From Gaoshiqia sp050178015 (GTDB taxonomy: Bacteria > Bacteroidota > Bacteroidia > Bacteroidales > Prolixibacteraceae), in NCBI GenBank assembly GCA_050178015.1, contig JBFXGM010000004.1, forward strand, positions 62,001 through 126,000: 64,000 nt of DNA. The letters run 5' to 3'. A program made the translations under genes and the position numbers. The notes under the pieces are model-generated. The model was not told where the DNA came from and searched no databases. It saw nothing but the letters and a program-made list of their open reading frames with translations. Numbering within the stretch: position 1 is the stretch's first letter; each line of letters begins with the position of its first letter. Of this stretch, positions 43,268-53,700 are shown piece after piece.

Positions 43268-44890
43268 TTATTCCACCCGGAACCAATCGATGTCCACATA
43301 ACCGCAATCGTTAGTCAGGGTTGGGCTGGTAGCAAACAGCCCCATTTTGGCTCCAATCCATCGACCTGCTGCAGGTTGGAATTCTGTGCCAAAATCCTTG
43401 AAACGCTTGCCATTCAAGCTATAGCTGAATGTAGCCACGGCATCATGCGTTGGGCTGTTGGGGACGTGTTTCACTGTTACACGCAGGTAAATTTCTTTTT
43501 GGTCGATGTCAATCGAAGCCTGTTCTTCTTCTGTGCCTCCGGTACGTGCTTTTTTACAGGTATTTTGTACCAGCTTCACGTTGCCGTCCACTTGTTTCAG
43601 TCCGATGTACGAATAATCTTCGCCCATGATCAACAAACCGGTGCGGTCACCTTCTTCGTGGTTAAAGAAGGTGAGTTTGGTCGTTGCGGTAAAGTTGGGG
43701 GCCGGAAACTTCTGAAGGAACAGGTTCGGCAATTGCCACAAGCTCACATAGTCTTCGGGTTGTTGAATGCAGTTGAGGCGCAGGTAGCCCAGGTTGGCCG
43801 ACATGTATCCGAAATAGACTTCGGGGTTAGCATGCCATTGCCATTGCAAGCCCCATTCGTGGGTGTTAAACTCGTCGGAAGTTACCAATGGCGTGGCCGG
43901 ATAGGTTTTACCAACATTCGGTTTGGTCCATTCGGCAACCGGCTCGCCAATACCATCTTTGTTGCTGTCCACACCCGGGATAGGCCATCCATCCACCCAG
44001 TTTACCGGCTGCAGGTGAACAAGGCGTCCGTAAGCCCAGCGGTCCTGAAAATGGTAAAACCAGCTGTCGCCGTTTTCCTGTACCACCAATGCTCCCTGGT
44101 GAGGTCCGTTGATGTTGGTGTCTCCCTGGTGAAGCACGACTTTCATTTCGTACGGTCCCCAAATGTTTTTGGAACGCATAGCCAACTGCCAGCCGGGTTT
44201 TACACCACCGGCCGGAGCCATAATGTAATAGTAATCGCCATGCTGGTAAAATTTCGCTCCTTCGCAGGTGGTATGGCCGTGGTGACCATCGAATACCATC
44301 ACGCTATTGCCAATGGCTTGGGTTCCGTCAGCGGTCAGCTCGGTCATCATGATGACGGTTTTTACGCCTGCACGACTGCCTGCGAAAGCGTAAGCCATGT
44401 ATGCTTTTCCGTCTTCAGCCCAAATGGGGCAGGCATCAATCAGTCCTTTGCCTTCTTTCACCATGACCGGTTCGCTCCACGGGCCTTTCGGATCTTTGGC
44501 TTTCACCATGTAAATTCCAAAATCGGGGTCGCCCCAGTAAATGTACAATTCACCTTTATGATAGCGGATGGAAGGCGCCCAAACACCATCTCCGTGCCTT
44601 GGCGTCATAAAGTGTTCAATTGGAGGCTGTTGTTCCAAAGCATAGCCAATCAGTTCCCAGTTGACCATATCTTTCGAGTGCAGGACTGGCAAGCCGGGTG
44701 CACAGTTAAAGCTCGAAGCAGTCATGTAATAATTATCGCCAACGCGGCAAACATCCGGATCGGAATAGTCGGCAAACAAAATCGGGTTTTTGTATTTGCC
44801 GTTACCCAGGTCGGCATTCCAGGGCTGTGCATGCAATGCAACTGAAAACAGAAAGAAACTTAGAAATGTAAGAAATGATTTTGCTGTCAT
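43268..44890 (-). CDS. Glycoside hydrolase family 43 enzyme
   Basis: 540 residues with signal peptide (LTFLSFFLFSVALHAQ). The GH43 five-blade propeller begins YKNPILFADYSDPDVCRVGD, where the Asp is the catalytic base. HGDGVWAPSIRYHKGELYIYWGD and LIDACPIWAEDGKAYMAYA follow, the latter region contributing the transition-state Asp. The last 200 residues are a beta-sandwich (laminin-G-like C2 domain). Such enzymes are arabinofuranosidases, xylosidases or galactosidases. With GH28 and acetylesterases around it, activity on pectin side chains is likely. Confidence 0.88.
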   Translation of the reverse strand: MTAKSFLTFLSFFLFSVALHAQPWNADLGNGKYKNPILFADYSDPDVCRVGDNYYMTASSFNCAPGLPVLHSKDMVNWELIGYALEQQPPIEHFMTPRHGDGVWAPSIRYHKGELYIYWGDPDFGIYMVKAKDPKGPWSEPVMVKEGKGLIDACPIWAEDGKAYMAYAFAGSRAGVKTVIMMTELTADGTQAIGNSVMVFDGHHGHTTCEGAKFYQHGDYYYIMAPAGGVKPGWQLAMRSKNIWGPYEMKVVLHQGDTNINGPHQGALVVQENGDSWFYHFQDRWAYGRLVHLQPVNWVDGWPIPGVDSNKDGIGEPVAEWTKPNVGKTYPATPLVTSDEFNTHEWGLQWQWHANPEVYFGYMSANLGYLRLNCIQQPEDYVSLWQLPNLFLQKFPAPNFTATTKLTFFNHEEGDRTGLLIMGEDYSYIGLKQVDGNVKLVQNTCKKARTGGTEEEQASIDIDQKEIYLRVTVKHVPNSPTHDAVATFSYSLNGKRFKDFGTEFQPAAGRWIGAKMGLFATSPTLTNDCGYVDIDWFRVE

Positions 44891-44902
44891 AGTTCTTTAG
44901 TT

Positions 44903-45877
44903 TTATTGAAATATTGTATTCAGGAAATCCCGGATATAACCATGTGCCTCGTCGAACCAGGGGTGGAACAACCAAAATGGATGAGGCGTTTCGGGAATCT
45001 CATGAACTTCATTGTAAATAGTGTGCGTATTCAGGATACTGAGCAGCGAATCCCGTCCGGCATGAAAGCGGGGCAGGGCGCTGTTCACATACAGCGTTGG
45101 CGGGGTGTTTTCATCCACGTAATTGATGGCCGAGGCTTCTCGCCAGAGCTCCGGCTTTTCTGTGTAAGTGGCGCCAAAAAACATGGCCCCGGCCGAAGGT
45201 TTGTCGGGATAGGTATCTTTGGCGCTTTCATTTGGGTCGGTAAAGTCAACCACCCCGTCGATGTTTATCAGCGCTTGCACGTGGGCGGTGTGTGCCGGAT
45301 AAACCGATTGCGGGTCGTCAAACCTGGTCAGATGACCGGTAGTGGCCATCAGGCTGGCCATAGTGGCGCCCGACGAGCAGCCCAGCACGGCCATCCGGGT
45401 AGTGTCGATGCCATACAACTGACTGTTGTGTTTCAGGAAACGGATGGCCTCTTTCAGGTCGTGGACGGCAGCTGGGTACAGCGCTTCGATGGAAAGTCGT
45501 TGCTCCACCGAGGCAGTTACATAGCCGTCCATCGCCAGCTTTTGGGCCAGCGGCACCAAGTGCGATTTGTTTCCCGAGCGCCAGCCTCCGCCGTGGATCA
45601 TCAGTACCACCGGGCGGCATGTTTTGTCGCTGTTGTTGGGAAGAAAGACGTCCATGCGTAGCAGCCGGTTCTCGCGAACCCGGTACACCTGGTCGGGCAG
45701 CGAAAGAATTTTTTCCGAAGCGAATGGTTTTACCGGCCGGGCTTGCGGGAAATCTTTTTTAATTTTTTGAAAAGTGGAATAGACTGCAAACGAGGTGTCT
45801 CGCGGAAATTCGTTTTGGGCCATTGCCATCAATGGGGCGATCAGAAGGACGAGAAAGTAAGTTTTTAGTTTCAGCAT
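44903..45877 (-). CDS. Exported alpha/beta hydrolase, likely acetylesterase
   Basis: 324 residues with signal peptide (YFLVLLIAPLMAMAQ). The oxyanion loop is LMIHGGGWRSGNK, the nucleophile Ser168 is in VLGCSSGATMA, and the catalytic His is probably in the C-terminal ETPHPFWLFHPW. It matches the BD-FAE/carboxylesterase group. In a pectin locus it may remove acetyl or methyl groups. It is 12 bp from the GH43 gene on the same strand, so they are in one operon. Confidence 0.83.
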   Translation of the reverse strand: MLKLKTYFLVLLIAPLMAMAQNEFPRDTSFAVYSTFQKIKKDFPQARPVKPFASEKILSLPDQVYRVRENRLLRMDVFLPNNSDKTCRPVVLMIHGGGWRSGNKSHLVPLAQKLAMDGYVTASVEQRLSIEALYPAAVHDLKEAIRFLKHNSQLYGIDTTRMAVLGCSSGATMASLMATTGHLTRFDDPQSVYPAHTAHVQALINIDGVVDFTDPNESAKDTYPDKPSAGAMFFGATYTEKPELWREASAINYVDENTPPTLYVNSALPRFHAGRDSLLSILNTHTIYNEVHEIPETPHPFWLFHPWFDEAHGYIRDFLNTIFQ

Positions 45878-45901
45878 GATCTGATTATTGATTGGATGAC
45901 T

Positions 45902-47287
45902 TTAATAATCGTAATCCGAACTTGGGTTCAACTTCAGCTTTTCGGGTTCCCAGCTAACCGATTTTCCATCAACTGAAACATGGCTGAAGTTGATGTTTTC
46001 GGCATAATCCACAAACACACCACGAGAGGCACTATCGACCCTGAAATTTTCAATCGTGAAACCGTGTACTTTTTTCAGCTCGTGTCCTTTGATGTAAATG
46101 CCATAGTTGTTGGCCTTTTTACACGTCACGTTGCTGATGTAAATGTCCTGGATATTGGTTGGGAATTCGGTGCCTTCGTTGTGATAGTTCGAAGTGACCA
46201 TAAAGCAGTCGAGTACTTCGCCAAAATGTACGTTGTTGACGTAAATGTTGGAGATCTCGCCGCCGCGGTCGGGGTTCGATTTCAGGTAGATGCCGCGTTT
46301 CAGGTAGCCGGCATAGTCGCAGTCTTCCACAAATACGTTGCGCACCCCCGACGACATTTCGCTGCCCATCACTACGGCGTGCAGCCCTTTGAAGTGGCAA
46401 TTGCGGATGATGATGTTTTCGCTGGGGCGCTGCATGGCCCGGCCTTCGTGGTCGCGGCCCGCCTTCACAGCCACATTGTCGTCGTTGTTGTTGAAGGTGA
46501 TGTTTTCGATCAGGATGTCGCGTGAATATTCGGGATCGATACCATCGTTGTTTTTGTTTTGGGCATCGTAGGTGAGGCCGCGCAGGGTTACGTTTTCGCA
46601 CATCAGCAGGTGGATACACCAGAAGGGTGAATCTTCAACCCGGACATCTTCCACCAAAATATTCTTGCAGTCGAACAGTTGCACCAGCTGCGGTCGAAGG
46701 TAATGCCCTTCGCCAAACTGACGTTCCTCAATCGGCACATTCTGATGGTTCATGTCGCGCGAGAGTTGCTGGTCTTCTTTTTGCTGGCTGTGCCAGGGAG
46801 CAAAAGTTACCGAGCCTTCTCCGTCGATGGTCCCCTTTCCGGTAATGGCAATGTTTTCTTTTTGGTAGGCATAAATGAAGGGGCTGTAGTTGTAGATCAG
46901 GGTGCCTTCCCAGCTGCTTTTCACTACCGGCAGGTACGATGCGGGGTTGGTGCCAAAACGGATGGTTGCCCCTTCTTCGAGATGAAGGTTCAGGTTGCTT
47001 TCCAGGTGAATGGGACCGTCCACCAGGTAGGTGCCTGCCGGGAACACGACCTTGCCGCCGCCAGCAGTTTTGCAGGCCTGAATGGCAGCATCAATGGCCG
47101 GTTTGCTGTCGGTAATTGTGTCGCCGACAGCGCCAAAATCAGTCACTTTAAAAGTTTGTTCCGGAAAGGCAGGAGCCTGGATGCGTGCCAGGATTTCTTC
47201 TTTGCTGTCGAGCCGGGTTTGCGGAGCCTGGCAGGAAACCAGAAAGGCAACAAAGAAAAGCAGGAGCAGGTTATAATTCTGTTTCAT
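45902..47287 (-). CDS. GH28 polygalacturonase-like lipoprotein
   Basis: 461 residues. The leader ends in lipobox LVSC (Cys19), so it is probably on the cell surface or in the periplasm. TDFGAVGDTITDSKPAIDAA and the right-handed beta-helix repeats are typical of GH28. The catalytic acids fall in NNDGIDPEYS and NNDDNVAVKAGRD. The usual GHG block is replaced by GSEMSSG, also seen in other bacterial members. It should cut polygalacturonan or rhamnogalacturonan. It is 24 bp upstream of the esterase gene. Confidence 0.88.
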   Translation of the reverse strand: MKQNYNLLLLFFVAFLVSCQAPQTRLDSKEEILARIQAPAFPEQTFKVTDFGAVGDTITDSKPAIDAAIQACKTAGGGKVVFPAGTYLVDGPIHLESNLNLHLEEGATIRFGTNPASYLPVVKSSWEGTLIYNYSPFIYAYQKENIAITGKGTIDGEGSVTFAPWHSQQKEDQQLSRDMNHQNVPIEERQFGEGHYLRPQLVQLFDCKNILVEDVRVEDSPFWCIHLLMCENVTLRGLTYDAQNKNNDGIDPEYSRDILIENITFNNNDDNVAVKAGRDHEGRAMQRPSENIIIRNCHFKGLHAVVMGSEMSSGVRNVFVEDCDYAGYLKRGIYLKSNPDRGGEISNIYVNNVHFGEVLDCFMVTSNYHNEGTEFPTNIQDIYISNVTCKKANNYGIYIKGHELKKVHGFTIENFRVDSASRGVFVDYAENINFSHVSVDGKSVSWEPEKLKLNPSSDYDY

Positions 47288-47389
47288 TTGGTTTGCGTGC
47301 TATTTCGGTTTTTAGGGGGCGAAGCAAAAATCGGCTTCGGCATTTTATTCAGGCAACGGTTTTTTGTTTCCGTCTGCCCAAAAAGCATC

Positions 47390-47448
47390 AAGTATCAGGG
47401 AACCTTTTTCCTTTTCTCTATCAACCAATACCTGGCCCCCTGATACTT
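47390..47448. repeat. Perfect 11-bp inverted repeat in intergenic region
   Basis: Arms AAGTATCAGGG (47390-47400) and CCCTGATACTT (47438-47448) are perfect inverted copies 37 bp apart. They lie between the GH28 and DUF4861 genes, 10 bp after the latter's stop. It could be an RNA processing or stabilising stem, or a protein-binding pair. Confidence 0.7.
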
Positions 47449-47457
47449 AGATTTGCT

Positions 47458-48690
47458 TTATTCGTTTATCAGCCCGGCATCGAGCAGGGCCAGTTGTTTC
47501 TTCAGGAACGTTTCAAACTTTTCAATCGAGTCCATTTTCGATGCATCTTGTTCCCAGGCTGCACCATAGAAGTAGGTCAGCTCGTTGTTGGTCGGCTTCA
47601 GTACCACTACGTGGCTGTATTTGTCTTCGGTCACTTCAAGCAGATCACTTTTCTTATAGAAAATGGCCATGCCCATGTGGTCGTTGTGCAAGGTTTGAAC
47701 ACCGAAAGTGGCCAGGTAAGCCCAGTCGCCTTCACTACCCGATTTCAAAACGGTGGTGTTGGGCAGTTTCACGATTCCGGTAGCCAGGTTGTCCACCGGG
47801 CTGCTGGTTTTCAGGTTGCCTTTGGTCAGGTAGCTTCCGGCGCGGATCGATAATTCAGAAACCAGGTCGATTTTGCCTCCGGCGTACTCCCAGCCATAGT
47901 ATTTGGTGGTTAATTTCGATTCGAGCAGGCCACTATAGGTCACTTCTGTATAGACGCTGTCGGTTTTGGCTACTCGGTTGGCAGCTGAATCAGCCCAGTG
48001 GGCAATAGAGCCAATACCCAGTGCGTTGCCCACTTTCAGCACATCGGTGCCCCAATCGCACATTTCGTGGTACGAGTCGAAACCATCCAGCCCAACGCCT
48101 TGCAGCACGAGTGTGTCCACCTTTTTGCCGAAGATGTCAACCGCATTGCGCCAGTCGAAGTAAAAACGGTAGCCGATTTTGTCCGACTCCCAGCCTGGTC
48201 CTTCGTAGCGGATGTCAAATGAGTGGTCGGTATGTTTCTCGTCCATCCATACTGACGTAACATTTTTCCAGTTACCTCCTTGATATTCGTACTGTTCGTT
48301 GCCATTGTTTTTGGTCACCCAAACCCATTCGCCGCCTTCTTTCACCGAAATCTCGGCCTGTGTTTTTTGCGGAAAGTCAGTTCCTTTTCCGGCCACAAGG
48401 GTCAGTTTTTTTTCTTCACCTGCTGCAAAATCGGCCTGAATGAGCAGCGCTGCCGGAGCATTGTCTTTTACGATGATCTGATAAGGAACTTCAGTCTCTC
48501 CGTCCAAAATATGGAAATCGGGCATCGAAGCAATCGATTGCATTAATTCAGATGAAGAAAGCGATACGGTTAATTCGGAAACCGGTTCCGGAAGCGGGTT
48601 GGTAACGGTTACGGTTTTTCCTTTTTCCTGCTGCGAACAGGCGGCCAGTAAGAGTAAGGCAAAGAGAAAGTTAATGAATCGGAATTTCAT
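47458..48690 (-). CDS. DUF4861 family lipoprotein
   Basis: 410 residues. Leader FINFLFALLLLAACSQQ ends in a lipobox. The body follows the DUF4861 plan: TVTNPLPEPVSELTVSLSSSEL at the start, GLDGFDSYHEMCDWGTDVLKVG in the middle, then a beta-sandwich end with YFYGAAWEQD. DUF4861 proteins are common in polysaccharide loci of Bacteroidota, and their biochemical role is not settled. Here it lies between two GH28 genes. Confidence 0.82.
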   Translation of the reverse strand: MKFRFINFLFALLLLAACSQQEKGKTVTVTNPLPEPVSELTVSLSSSELMQSIASMPDFHILDGETEVPYQIIVKDNAPAALLIQADFAAGEEKKLTLVAGKGTDFPQKTQAEISVKEGGEWVWVTKNNGNEQYEYQGGNWKNVTSVWMDEKHTDHSFDIRYEGPGWESDKIGYRFYFDWRNAVDIFGKKVDTLVLQGVGLDGFDSYHEMCDWGTDVLKVGNALGIGSIAHWADSAANRVAKTDSVYTEVTYSGLLESKLTTKYYGWEYAGGKIDLVSELSIRAGSYLTKGNLKTSSPVDNLATGIVKLPNTTVLKSGSEGDWAYLATFGVQTLHNDHMGMAIFYKKSDLLEVTEDKYSHVVVLKPTNNELTYFYGAAWEQDASKMDSIEKFETFLKKQLALLDAGLINE

Positions 48691-48726
48691 AATCGGTTAT
48701 TTTTTTGAGGTTAATGTATTGAAATT

Positions 48727-48757
48727 CCCCGTCTGGCCTGTTGCCAGGCAGACAGGG
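48727..48757. repeat. Strong hairpin between GH28 and DUF4861 genes
   Basis: On the minus strand a 13-bp stem with one bulge (CCCTGTCTGCCTG pairing with CAGGCCAGACGGGG) is closed by a GCAA loop. No T run follows, so it is not a plain terminator. It could protect or process the mRNA. Confidence 0.6.
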
Positions 48758-48770
48758 AATAATTCAAGCA

Positions 48771-50192
48771 CTAATATAACTCAACTTTTTCGTTATTGAT
48801 AAAAACGTTATTCAGGTTCAGGTTTTTTACATCACGGATCAGGCTGATATTTTCAACGCCTTTGAAATCGCAGTCGCTGATGAAGATATTTTCAACGGCG
48901 TTTTCACCCGTTATCCCTTCCAGACGAAGACCGTATTTGGCAGGGGTTTTCCCGGTCATATCGGCTGTGATGTTCGAAATATACACGTTGCGAACCATGG
49001 GCGGGTAGTTACCCTGGCCTTCTTTCGGGTCGTACGAGCAGTTGATGCGGACAACGGCATCCTTCACCTGGCCGACCTGGATGTTGCGCACATATAGACC
49101 GTCGGTTACGCCACCACGATGATTGTTGGTTTTCAGGCGGATGGCGCGATCCAAATGGGGGCTGCTCATTTCGCAGTTTTCGGCGAAAATGTTGCGGGCA
49201 CCGCCCGAGATTTCACTGCCGATTACCACGCCTCCGTGTCCTTCGAGCATTTTGCAATTGCGGATCAGCACATTTTCAGTTGGAATGTTCGGTTTACGGC
49301 CATCGGAATTACGGCCCGATTTCAGCGCGATGCAGTCGTCGCCGGTATCGAAAATGCAATTTTCAACCAGCACGTTTTTGCACGATTCAGGGTCAAAGCC
49401 GTCTGAATTGGGCCCCAGGCTTTCGATGTGAACACCGCGGAAAATAATATCTTTCGACAGGATGGGATGAACCACCCAAAATGGCGCATCAACGATTTTT
49501 ATATCTTCAATTTTTACCGAAGTGCAGTGGATGAAACTGATGAACTGTGGGCGCAGGTAATGTCCTTCGCCGGCCTGACGTTCGAAGAGCGGCGCTTCTT
49601 CGCGCTCCCAGTTGTCGAGCAGCGGACGGCCTGTTTCGAGCAGTTGGCTGGGCATGCCTTCTTTCCAGCCATATTGCGGCTGGCCTTTCCAGGGCCACCA
49701 AGCGTCATTGCTGCCTTGTCCGTCCAGCGTTCCTTTGCCGGTGATGGCAAAGTTGTTTTGCCCGTTGGCGTAAACAAGCGGCGAATAGTTAAAGCAGTCA
49801 TTCCCTTCCCAGCGGGTTTGTACCAGGGGCAGGTAATCTTTCGGGTTGGTCGAAAATTTCAATACAGCGCCTTCCGACACATGCAGGTTGACATCGTTTT
49901 TCAGGTGGATGGCCCCGGTCAGGAAGGTTCCCTTTGGAACGAGCACGGTGCCGCCCCCTGTTTTTGAGCAGGTGTCGATGGCTTTTTGAATGGCTTCGGT
50001 GTTCAGGGTTGTCCCGTCAGCAACGGCGCCAAAGTCAACAATGTTATAGGTTTTGTCCGGAAAAGAAGGTTCCTTGATGTTTGCGATAATCTGGTAGATT
50101 TCTTCCCATTTTTGGGTGTCCTGTTGCGCATTTACCAATAAGGCCGCGCAGGCAATCAGGAATAAACTCAGGGCAAATTTTACTGTCTTCAT
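48771..50192 (-). CDS. GH28 polygalacturonase-like enzyme
   Basis: 473 residues from ATG 50192 with signal peptide (ALSLFLIACAALLVNAQ). GH28 blocks: VDFGAVADGTTLNTEAI, NSDGFDPESCKN with catalytic Asp, GDDCIALKSGRNSDG with the Asp pair, GGVVIGSEISGGARN and RAIRLKTN. It should hydrolyse a galacturonan. It is the first gene of the minus-strand series and lies head-to-head with the hybrid sensor gene across the 14-bp repeat array. The frame runs on upstream but without homology or signal peptide. Confidence 0.9.
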   Translation of the reverse strand: MKTVKFALSLFLIACAALLVNAQQDTQKWEEIYQIIANIKEPSFPDKTYNIVDFGAVADGTTLNTEAIQKAIDTCSKTGGGTVLVPKGTFLTGAIHLKNDVNLHVSEGAVLKFSTNPKDYLPLVQTRWEGNDCFNYSPLVYANGQNNFAITGKGTLDGQGSNDAWWPWKGQPQYGWKEGMPSQLLETGRPLLDNWEREEAPLFERQAGEGHYLRPQFISFIHCTSVKIEDIKIVDAPFWVVHPILSKDIIFRGVHIESLGPNSDGFDPESCKNVLVENCIFDTGDDCIALKSGRNSDGRKPNIPTENVLIRNCKMLEGHGGVVIGSEISGGARNIFAENCEMSSPHLDRAIRLKTNNHRGGVTDGLYVRNIQVGQVKDAVVRINCSYDPKEGQGNYPPMVRNVYISNITADMTGKTPAKYGLRLEGITGENAVENIFISDCDFKGVENISLIRDVKNLNLNNVFINNEKVELY

Positions 50193-50739
50193 GTGTTTTA
50201 AAAAATTGAATTGTTTACATGGATTACGAAGGAAGCTTTCAAAAAGGCAGCCTTCGCCCTTAAAAATCAACGCATCAAAAGTAAGTTTTACCGCACAGAA
50301 ATACTGGTGACAAAATGATTGTTGAGGGGGTACGAATTGCCGTTTCGAAGTTTTGGAGAATTGGAGGAGAAGAAAAGTTTCACTAGAAAGGCATTAAGAT
50401 ACAATAACCAATATCGAATGACCAATATCAAATAACCAATATCGAATAACCAATATCGAATGACCAATATCAAATGACCAATATCAAATGACCAATATCA
50501 AATGACCAATATCAAATGACCAATATCAAATGACCAATATCAAATGACCAATATCGAATGACCAATAACAAATAACCAATATCGAATAACCAATATCGAA
50601 TGACCAATATTGAATAACCAATATCGAATAACCAATATCGAATAACCAATATCGAATGACCAATATCAAATAACCAATATCGAATGACCAATAACAAATG
50701 ACCAATATCGAATGACCAATATCGAATGACCAATAACCA
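50193..50739. promoter_or_regulatory. Divergent regulatory region between GH28 and hybrid sensor genes
   Basis: This 547-bp region holds the promoters of the minus-strand GH28 series and the plus-strand regulator. Its right 340 bp are the 14-bp tandem array. The left 210 bp (50193-50402) hold no clear gene or clear -7/-33 pair. Confidence 0.5.
50403..50738. repeat. 24-copy 14-bp tandem array upstream of the hybrid sensor gene
   Basis: The unit is AATRACCAATATCR. I count 24 units in perfect 14-bp phase with no insertions or deletions. Nearly all differences are A/G changes at unit positions 4 and 14. Fourth-position G occurs in 15 units and A in 9. The last unit runs into CCAATG at the candidate start codon. 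There are no spacers, so it is not a CRISPR array. Confidence 0.95.
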
Positions 50740-53700
50740 ATGCAGCCCACTTGCAACTGGCCGGACTCCCCTCCATTGGCGAGGTTGGGGAAGGCTGTCA
50801 TTTTGAAGTATAAGCTTTTTATCCTACTTTTCGCATCCGAAAATCAGGCGCCGGTGAAAATTTTTGGTCACATACTTTCTTTCTTCCTCCTGACGATCAT
50901 GGCACTGCAAGTAGAGGCTATTGATATCGAACGTTTCGAGGTGCTGAATACCAGCGACGGACTGTCCCAAAACTCGGTACAAAGCATCTTTTGCGACAGT
51001 CGTGGCTATATGTGGTTTGGCACCATGGACGGCCTGAACCGTTACGATGGCTACGAATTCAAAATCTTCAAAACTACGTATAACGATCCGTTTTCGCTGA
51101 CCAACAACCGCATTGTTTCTATCTGGGAGGACAAGCGGGGCTTCATCTGGTTAGAGTCGCACGACGGGCATTACCATTACCTCGATCATCGTACCGAGCG
51201 TTTTTATTCTTTCCCCTCCAAAACTGAGCCCGGAAACCCGCGAAATACGCGAATTACCTCTTTCCTGGAGCATGAAGGTGGAATCTGGCTGGGTACCTCC
51301 AATGCCGGTATTTACCGGCTGAGTTTGCCTGATGCGGAAGGCATCTACCAGGTGGAAACCCTGGATAAGGAGAGTCATGGCTTGTCAGCCGACTCGGTGC
51401 GCTTTGTGCTGGGCGCCCCGGACGGTGGGGTCTGGATTGGAACGAATGCGGGATTGAATCTGTACCAATCGGACACCGAAGTCTATGCCGGTTTCCGTGT
51501 CTATATGGAAGAACAGGCATTTACCTGCGCTGTGGCGACCGATCGCGAATTGTTTTTAGGCACCGAAAACTCCGGTATTCTGCGGATGGACCTTCCAGCG
51601 CACGTAACATCGGAATTGCCTGTTCCCGGTTTCCGCGACGAGGTGACCGTGTTGCACCTCACGCGAAACGGTTTACTGGTTGCCGGCGCCAACCGCCTGG
51701 GTTTGCTGGTTTACGACCCGGCAACCGGAAAGGAAAAGCGCTTTATGCCCGGCCAGTATATTGAGGACGTTTTTGAGGACAGCCGTGGAAATTTGTGGGT
51801 CAGCACCCTCAGCTTTGGCATTACCCGCATTGACAATCAACTGGAAAAGTATGCTTTCCACGAACTGGTGCCTCGCGAAATTCAATCGCTGGTGGATTTG
51901 CAACGGCAATATCTTTTCGAAGACAGCGACTCAACCCTATGGGTGGCTACGCATGGGGGCGGGTTGGGGGTATTCAATGAGAAAAGTCAATCGTTTCAGT
52001 TTTTCCGAAACGATCCCAACAATCCAAATTCGCTCAGTTCCGATATTGCCTATTGTGTAGCACAGGACCAGTCGGGCCTGATTTGGGTGGGCACCGGTCA
52101 GTTTAACGGAGGGGTGAACAAAGTGATTCCGGCTAATCCGCTTTTTCAGCAACTGAAGGTTGAAAGGACGATCTCAAATTTGTCTGACAATGTGGTGCGT
52201 GCCATGATGCAGGACAGGGAAGACAACATCTGGCTGGCTACAAAATCAGGCCAATTGTATGTGTACGATACCAATTTTCGCTTGCAGAAAGAGTTTTCCG
52301 GCATTCCGACCGGAAGCGGGAATCTGCCTCGCTTCAATGTATATGCCCTGTTGCAGGACAAAGATGGGTTTCTCTGGATAGGCTCCAAAGGGGGGGGGCT
52401 GGCCCGTAGCCGAAAGCCGCTGTATCAATACGCCTCGTACAACGACATCACTTTCCGTATTTATCGCCACGATCCGGATAGCCCGGTAGCGCTGGCCGAC
52501 AACAACATCTACGCATTGATGCAGGACCGACAGGGGCAAATCTGGGTGGGCACCTATGGAAAAGGCATCAACATAATTGACAAGCCAGGAGCCGATCCGT
52601 TGACTTTTCGTCTGGTTTCAACCGAAAACAGCACCCTGTCGAGCAACGAGGTGAGGCAGATCTTTGAAGATGCATCGGGCAACATTTGGGTGGCCACCAC
52701 CTTCGGGCTGAATCAGCTGGTGAGCACTTCGGATGCTGATACGCTGCGCTTCCGTTCGTTCTTTTATGATGTAAACGATCCGCAGAGTCTGAGCTACAAC
52801 GATGTGGTCCATATTTTCGAGGATTCGGACCGGCAGCTGTGGTTTGGTACATTCGGTGGCGGGCTCAATCGCCTGCAACGCTTGACGGATGAGCAAGCCA
52901 TCTTCAACCTGGTAACCCGGAAGAACGGGCTGATCAGCGATGCCGTGTTTGGCATCCTGGAGGATGAAGGCGGTAACCTCTGGTTAAGCACTGAGAATGG
53001 CATATCGAAGTATGAAGTGGAAACCGGCCAGTTTTATAATTTCGACGAAAATAACGGGTTGCAATGCAGTAATTTTTCCGAGAGTACCTGCTTGAAGCTG
53101 AACGATGGGCGCCTCCTGTTCGGTACGTTGGATGGCCTGCTGGTGGTTTCAAATAAGGAGTGGAACCCTGAGAAGTTTCAGCCGCCGGTCGTGTTCACCC
53201 ACTTTTCCATTTTCAACCGGGATGTGTCGTTCCGGGCCGATGATTCGCCGCTGCAAAAGCACATCAACTATACCGATCACGTTGTGCTGAAGTACAACCA
53301 GTCGAGCTTTAGCATCGAGTATGCTGCCCTGAGCTTTTTCGATCCGCGGAAGAATGCCTATGCCTATACGCTGGATGGTTTTGATCAGCAGTGGTACGAT
53401 GTGCGCAACGAACGCAAAGCTTCGTACACCAACCTCCCCCCCGGTGAATATATTTTTTTAGTACGGGCGGCCAATTGGGACGGCACGTGGTCTGACACGC
53501 CGCGCGAACTGAAAATCACCATCCTGCCGCCCTGGTGGCGCACCCATTTGGCTTACGCGGCCTATGTGCTGCTGTTTTTGCTGGTGGCCGAGGTGTCGCG
53601 CCGGATCTTCACCAAATACAATCGCCTGCGCACCGACCTGCGGGTGGAACGCAAGGTGAACGAGATCAAGCTAAAGTTCTTCACCAACATCTCACACGAA

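Noticed and set aside
50403..50738. CRISPR array
   Set aside because: Units are directly contiguous with no unique spacers, and no cas gene is near.
50512..50801. Minus-strand frames giving repeated IGYSILVIRYW-type peptides
   Set aside because: These are translations of the 14-bp array, with no ribosome site and no family signal. They are repeat artefacts.
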